Assembly (NCBI GenBank): GCA_963691655.1
Contig: OY829328.1
Location: 17,235,690-17,299,689, forward strand
Source: Toxonevra muliebris
Lineage: Eukaryota; Arthropoda; Insecta; Diptera; Pallopteridae
Direction: 5' to 3'
DNA: 64,000 bases
Shown here piece by piece: positions 58,494-64,000 of this stretch (the first letter of the stretch is position 1; every line of letters begins with the position of its first letter). A program made the translations under genes and the position numbers. Under the pieces are notes generated by a model, which worked only from the letters and a program-made list of their open reading frames with translations, was not told the DNA's origin and ran no database searches.

Positions 58494-61059
58494 ATACATA
58501 AATTGTTATCATGAGGACTAATGACTAAGACTCAGTTTTGTGTTCATTCAGATTTTGAGATCAATGTAGAAATAAGTTTTTTAGATTTCAAGTTTTTTTT
58601 TTTTTGTAGAGAATTAACTTCTCTTCATATTTAATTCTTCTTCCTCTAAGTCTAATGGATCGCTTCACCAACGATACAATACTGGTTGGTTTTATTCAAA
58701 TAAATCCAAATCATAAAAGCGCGCAGCAATAAAACACATCTGCTTCATAACTTATTGTTTGTAGATGCAATAAAGTTCATTATTGCAATATTTTTACTTT
58801 TATTTTTATTAAAAACTAACTCCATATACGTTACTAACCCACTTGTTGTACTTGTACATAAATTCACTTTCATTCAATTATCATTAGGTGCAAAAAAAAA
58901 AAAACTTGAAATATAAATTATTAATCATACTAAATAAAAGATAATCATAAAATCAACAAGTTGTAGGTGGTCGAGTGGCAAAAGCGTGTGAAGAAAGCTT
59001 TCAAAAATAAAAAATAAATAAAAAAATGCACTTATACAATTTAATTAAATCAACTCAATCAATAATAAAAATAAATAAATATATACTATAGGTACTAATT
59101 TGAAAAACTCTTTTACATACTCGTTTTAATATTAGATGAATTGGAACTTATACATACATAAGCAAAAATAAAGTTTTGAAACTTTCTCACCCACGGCAAA
59201 TCTTGCAAAATTTTCGTATCATCAACGAATTAAAATCAAAACCAAAATATTTTGGTAACAACATATACAAAAAAAAAAAAAAAAACAAATAGTTTTGGAC
59301 AAAAACTCTTAAGTGGTTGATTAATTTGTTGTAAGATGTTGGCGCTTGTGCTTGGCGCAGTTTGTTTATTGCTTTTGCAGTGATTGTTGTTGTTAGCATT
59401 TTGACGCATCTAGCTGTCTATCCATTAATCACTTAAAACTTAATCATGGCTTTCTGAAGATGTTCAGCACCATCAACTTTGATGTCTAGCGTTGATTTAA
59501 AATCAATCTTCACTAATCGCCTCACATTTTGACATGATGCGACATGACCATCTATTTGTATTTGTAGCTTGAGGGGTTTTTTTTTTTTTATTTTAATAAT
59601 CGATATGCACATATGTGTGTATGTGTGTTGATATGAGAACAATAGCATTTAAATGAATGTTAAATACTGTTATTAACTAAATACAAAATTATTTACCTGC
59701 CACTTTTGACAGGTGTGATATCTTTGTCGGGTTTAGCTTCGGTGTGTGTGTGTTTTTGAATGCGTTCGATTTGTGATGTACTCACGATAAAAAAAAATTA
59801 AATATTCCTTTGTTGTTTGCATAATTTATTTATTTATTTTTAATGAGATGTCGCGCTACACAGCTACTGCTGAATGATTTATTATTATGAAAATAAATGT
59901 CATTTTTTTTTTTTTTTAATTAACAAAAAGTATCAATGCTATGAAAGTTTGTTTCTTAAGTCTTTCGTTTCCTAAGTAATTTTAATTAGCTCCATTAAAA
60001 AGTTCTGATTTATAACGCACAAGTGTGCGCTGTTTTCGCTGCACAAGCATAATTATTGCAATTATATGTTACCTACCATATATGTCTATGCTATGTAGCA
60101 ACAGCAATAAGAACAACTCAAACAACGACAGCAACAACAACGGCAACAATAACAGCAATTGTTGTTAACCTGATTGCTGAGTGTGTGCTGAGTGTTTGAA
60201 CTTTATAATATTGTATCATTTGAAGTGGCGCAGCGGCGTTGATTTGCGTTCAAAAGTATTTCAGCTTTTCTGAAGTATTTTTTCCTTTTGTAATTATGTG
60301 CAATTTCCTCTTAATTTAATTCTGTCTATTTTTACTCTGTGTTATTGTTGTTGTTGTTGTTATCATTAAATGTGTTGGCAATAATTATAGCATTTATGTT
60401 GCAGGAAATTATAATACGTGTCAAATATGTATGCATGTATTTTTTTCTTTTGCTTTATTTAATTCAATGGTAGAATAATGACTTATTTTGAAGTTATATG
60501 ATGAAATACTTAAAATTAAGTACATTTTAAATGAATTGAATTTTGGTAGAGTTAGACTGAAGAAAAGGAAAGTTTTCCGTTTTCACTCGACGCTTACAGA
60601 TTTCATTGTTCATATATTTTTTGAAGAGAATATTTTTACTCTAATCTTTTGCTCTATTTTAAGAAAACTATTCAGTCGTTTTTAGTTTTTTATATATTCT
60701 AGAGCTCAGGTATGTGGTTTCCATAGAAATTACACCAACACACCAGTGTAGAAAGGATACCTTTGCTATACCTTCCAAAAAATTATATAGGCACTTTTTT
60801 CAAACTTATTTCGATCGAAAGCTACAATATATTTTCCTATTTTCCACAGAATTTCATATATTTTGGATAATTTTGGTTTTCAACATTTAAAAAACAAATG
60901 TAAATTAAAGTCGATAGTTTCTAAATAGTGCCCTGTTAGTTCTTGATGATACCTTCACAAAATCCATGAATAATTAGCAGTCATAGTGACTTTTATACTT
61001 AAACAGCTTTTTAGGAGATCTGTACTATGCTAATCTACAGTCAACTGAGCTATAGGATT
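58494..61059. other. Non-coding stretch
   Basis: A tRNA-like 5' half lies near 58968-58992 (GGTGGTCGAGTGGCAAAAGC) without a B box. A minus-strand frame ending at 59433, with a possible acceptor CTCAAG near 59572, could be a small exon (QIDGHVASCQNVRRLVKIDF), but nothing confirms it. CAACAACGGCAACAATAACA repeats near 60125-60160 are intron-like. Confidence 0.4.
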
Positions 61060-61420
61060 TATAAAATAAAATCTGCCATTTCGTTGCTTTGTCAAGCAAA
61101 CTATGTCTTAGAATCAACAGCGCGAAAACTAAAAACCTTCTCAAAATAAACAACCAAAGCGTATATAACAAAGGAGACATGATTATAGGAAACGTCGACA
61201 ATTTTACACACATTTCTCGGAAGTACATATTATCTTCTTTAACGGTTGCATTAAGCAAGATGTAATGGGAAGAAAAGCTTAAGTCAGGAGGCTCATTTGC
61301 GCAACCAGACATAGTATGGAGGTCATCTAAAATTTCTCTCTATACAAACAAAATTGTTCATCTTCAACTCCATCATAAAATACACAACTGATGACCACAT
61401 GCATACTAAATCTATTCAAA
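61060..61420 (+). mobile_element. RTE-type LINE reverse transcriptase fragment
   Basis: The frame reads LRINSAKTKNLLKI, then NVDNFTHIS and, after about 20 residues with a stop, AQPDIVWRSSKISLYTNKI. These correspond to the GLKIN...KTK, VEDFTYLGS and IWRSSQISLRTKI motifs of RTE-type ORF2 thumbs. The rest of the element is not recognised. Confidence 0.65.
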
Positions 61421-62306
61421 AATAGTCATTCATAAATCCTGAAGTGGGCTGTAATAGTTTCAGAACCTTCACAAATCTTCGAAGTCTGCCACAAGGTACT
61501 TAAATGAAATCATAGGAGACCTCACTGCAGGTGGAAAGGAATATTTGAAAAAGGCATATAAGAATCAGGCAAATCATTCAGTGGATTGAAAGCAAAAAAC
61601 TGTAAAGAAAACGTTATGTTTTACAAAAGATTTTTTTTCCATTAAAAAAGTAATGTTTTTATTGAATTTTTCATTACAACAAATATAAATGTAGTCTTCA
61701 TTCATTCATGTTTTTGAAAAACAAAATCTATCTTGATATCAATAATACTTGAGAGCACGTTTTGGGGACTGTGTATATATTATAAATTAGTGTTAACTAT
61801 TGTTTATTATAGTTTAAGAATTAATATTATGAATAATAAACTAATAAACATTAATAAAAAAAAAGAAAATAAAAATAAAATGAAAAAGCATAAGAAGAAA
61901 ATGAATTTGTAAAAAAACTAACATTTTTTTTGTCGATTTTGAAATTTAGAAAGGTAAATTTTTTCCATATCGTTATTATAAAAAAGGGCCTAAACAGTTG
62001 AAAATTCGATTAAATATATTGTTCTCGTTTATTATAAATATAAGTTGCATGCAAAAAATATTGAAAACCGAGCTCAAGAAGTTACCCTGGAGTGGTAGGG
62101 TTTCATATATATATAAGAATATATGAAAATACATATATTCAACGTTGAAGAAGTTTCCTTAATTTTTCAAGTTTAATTTCTTTTAGGTACTCCCAGCTTT
62201 GAGTTTTCGTACACATTTCAATATTTCAATTATAATTTATAAGGACATAATATCCTTGAACAGACACGCGCATTTAAGCTTATGTTTTCTTGAAAAAAAG
62301 ACTCAC
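61421..62306. other. Probable first-intron sequence of the minus-strand gene
   Basis: No coding signal. It lies directly downstream of the donor at 62301-62306 on the minus strand, so it should be intron if that exon is real. Confidence 0.45.
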
Positions 62307-62442
62307 CTTTTCCACGTTGTTGTTGTTGTTGTCCAGAAACGCGCACTCCTTGCGTCACTGGTAAATCCAATAAAATTGTTAAAATACCCAAGAATGTTAA
62401 TGATATTTTAAGTGATGAGCTCAGCTTCCACTTGACAGACAT
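62307..62442 (-). CDS. First coding exon of a secreted or membrane protein gene
   Basis: On the minus strand, CACAAAATG (a good fly start context) opens a frame of 45 codons that ends at GGAAAAG followed by GTGAGT, a strong donor after phase 1. Residues 1-32 look like a signal peptide: a basic start (MSVKWKLSSSLK), a hydrophobic core (ISLTFLGILTILLDL) and a small residue before the mature part (PVTQG). The mature part begins VRVSGQQQQQRGK. A TATA box and initiator lie 550-580 bp upstream. I do not recognise the protein. The next exon must be toward lower coordinates, and I found no convincing one. If transcription is real, the gene has a long first intron, and the TEs and possibly the TIL genes lie inside it. 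Confidence 0.65.
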
Positions 62443-62988
62443 TTTGTGCTTGTATTTTGTTTTTACTTTAGCTAATGAATTTTTATATAGTTTTCTTTTG
62501 ATAATGTTGCTGTTGTAATCCTTAAATTTCGTTTGAATTTCTTTTATTTATTTATTCTAAGAATTTCTTTTCCAATTTAAGCAAAATTTTTAAAAACGTC
62601 GCAACATCTCTAAAGGAAAACAAAAAGGATTTGGTTGCGTTATTTTGCGTTCACTGCAAAGTCACAGAACAAAAAAAAAATATAAAATTTTTTGTTGAAA
62701 ATTCTGAAATTTTGTACTTTTTTTTACAAAAGCTCAAAAATTTCACGAAATAAGCTTTATTCTTTATTTCTATAATCAGTTCAGGATATGTGCGAAATTT
62801 CAACATCCGCTTTCAAGTTGCTGTATATGATTTTTTTTTTATTTTTTTTTTGTAAACTATAAACGTTCAATACACTTAACAACTCAATAGCACACTCTAC
62901 TCAAATTACAGTTAATCCACAAACGAAACACACAAACAGCAGCTTATCCAGAGTACGAAATTCGCGCCCCGCGTTAAAGCACCAAACT
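62443..62988 (-). other. Predicted 5' UTR of the minus-strand gene
   Basis: This is the 546 nt between the predicted start site and the ATG, if unspliced. It contains a GC-rich patch (GCGGGGCGCGAATTTCG) near the start, which is rare in this window. An intron within it cannot be excluded. Confidence 0.45.
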
Positions 62989-63019
62989 GAGCTCCATCCG
63001 CCAACCGGACGAATATATA
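62985..63019 (-). promoter_or_regulatory. TATA box plus initiator, minus strand
   Basis: On the minus strand TATATATT starts at 63019 and TCAGTT, the fly initiator consensus, places the start A at 62988. The spacing of 31 bp is exactly that of TATA-Inr promoters in flies. A signal-peptide exon downstream on the same strand supports the orientation. Confidence 0.65.
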
Positions 63020-64000
63020 AAACCTTCTGAATGAACCAAACAGCAGCAGCCAGCTGCTTCAAACGAAAAACACATTCGCTTACGCTTGCGCGAGAGGTAA
63101 GGTAAATGAATCACAACAACAGCAATAACTGAGAGGATTGTCTGCGCACACTCTACTTACTACCACTACCACTACAAGCATCGGGCACTGGTATCGTTGT
63201 TGTATTGCCGCCGTCGTCATTGACGCCAGCAGTGCTGTTGACGTCGGCGTAGCTGCAATTGTAGTTGCCTTAGAAAAACGGGCGCGTAGTAAAAGCTCTT
63301 GCGTGCTGCAGCTGCTGTTGCTGCTCTACTGCTCAACATGAAACGAAGGTAAAATGTAAAATGTGAATGAATGAATGTCGTACAAGACGTAAGCGTAACT
63401 TGTTGTTGTTGTGAGAGAAAGAGGTAAAGAGTAAGTAATGAGAATAGTTGAGTGTAGAGAGAGTATAATATACTGCGATTTTTGGATTACTATTGAAAAT
63501 TGTTCAGAAAAGAAATTCTCAGGAATAGACGAATAATAAACTCTCAGATAGCTTCAAACTAGTTGAATGTAACTTTGTAATTAGAAAGATAGACTTATGA
63601 ATTATCATTAAGAAAAATAATTTTTCATTTCAATTGCTAACCGGCTATTCTATCAAATTTTGTTGCTAAAAAGAGTGCAGTTTATGAGATATAAAAAAAT
63701 TATCAGTAATAATTTATATTTACGAATATAAAGTTTCCAAAAAAAGCAATAAAATTGACAATTGCAGTCATGCAATTACTTAATGAATACTAAAGGTTTC
63801 GAAAAAAAAATATTAGCATTAATCCTAATGAATCTAAGCAACAAAGAGTAAAGATAACAACAACAGCTACGCTCCATAGAATTATTACTCTTAAAGAAAA
63901 TTCATTTAATTTGGAAATGAATTTTTTTACAGGTCGAAGACGTTTTCAATACAAACTACCGTTGCTACACCAACACTGCAACAGCCAAAAAGCTTTGATC
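63020..64000. other. Upstream region of the minus-strand gene
   Basis: Contains CAG-, ACTACC- and GTTGTT-type repeats at 63040-63330 with more balanced composition than elsewhere, consistent with a regulatory upstream region. The plus-strand frame at 63138-63341 is made of these repeats. Confidence 0.4.

Noticed and set aside
58941..59010. tRNA gene (GGTGGTCGAGTGGCAAAAGC)
   Set aside because: There is no B box, anticodon arm or closing acceptor stem in the following 80 bp.
59433..59572. Small second exon of the minus-strand gene
   Set aside because: A possible acceptor exists, but the 46-residue frame has no domain and runs into a stop with no polyadenylation context. Without a homologue it is indistinguishable from chance.
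63040..63341. Plus-strand TATA (63014) and AG-GTAAGG donor suggesting a plus-strand first exon
   Set aside because: The same TATA has a perfectly spaced initiator and a signal-peptide exon on the minus strand. The plus-strand frame is made of simple repeats.
1..64000. CRISPR arrays, rRNA, integrated virus or LTR retrotransposon
   Set aside because: I saw no regularly spaced repeats, no rRNA-like segment, no gag/protease/integrase motifs and no paired long terminal repeats.

Overview
The window looks like intergenic or intronic DNA from an AT-rich, repeat-dense higher fly. A tephritid-like fruit fly is my best guess, inferred from short GT-AG introns, TIL-type secreted inhibitors, DD37E and Tc1/mariner elements, R1-like and RTE-like LINEs and fly-style TATA/Inr spacing. 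No sequence search was possible, so the species assignment is inference. Only three protein-coding loci are supported: two intact small secreted inhibitor genes and one signal-peptide first exon. Almost everything else I can name is mobile DNA in various stages of decay.

Layout. 0.3-6 kb: a pair of related MITEs, a long foldback hairpin, two TTAA-flanked (piggyBac-like) MITEs and a 76-bp palindromic MITE. 6.1-10 kb: a tandem TIL (trypsin-inhibitor-like, ten-cysteine) gene array with two intact genes (7637-7972 and 9492-9827) and two decayed paralogues (about 6130-6690 and 8141-9110), the second carrying an endless fragment of a DD37E transposon. 12.9-15 kb: a second DD37E copy and a hAT-like MITE holding a SINE. 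17.3-19.5 kb: a 5'-truncated R1-like LINE sitting inside the (TTAGG)n tail of a SINE. 22.4-23.2 kb: a second LINE family in a 5'-inverted arrangement. 25.6-26.3 kb: a pogo-like MITE with a nested palindromic MITE. 28.9-30 kb: a Tc1/mariner transposase split by a SINE with a 13-bp target-site duplication. 32.2-34.1 kb: a SINE, then a hAT element carrying a LINE fragment. 37.2-38.3 kb: a strand-asymmetric A/C-rich degenerate repeat. 40.6-43.5 kb: a foldback MITE, an RTE-like fragment and two SINEs. 45.1-47.5 kb: a three-level nest (foldback element, DD37E transposon, TTAA MITE). 48.9-58.5 kb: more MITEs and decayed LINEs. 61-61.4 kb: an RTE-type LINE fragment. 62.3-63.0 kb: a minus-strand TATA/Inr promoter and first coding exon with a signal peptide, whose remaining exons I cannot find.

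How the parts relate. The SINE family has a tRNA-like head (A and B boxes) and a 3' tail of about 65 bp that closely resembles the 3' end of the second LINE family, both ending in CCTAA repeats. This is the expected signature of a SINE mobilised by a partner LINE. The R1-like LINE has the same pentamer on both sides, so the pentameric tails seem to serve as landing sites for another retroelement. In the TIL array, the second intact gene has lost the ancestral splice acceptor but has an in-frame AG 9 nt downstream, and the two intact genes differ at the predicted inhibitory P1 residue. The minus-strand gene at 62-63 kb may have a very long first intron covering much of the window, but that is inference.
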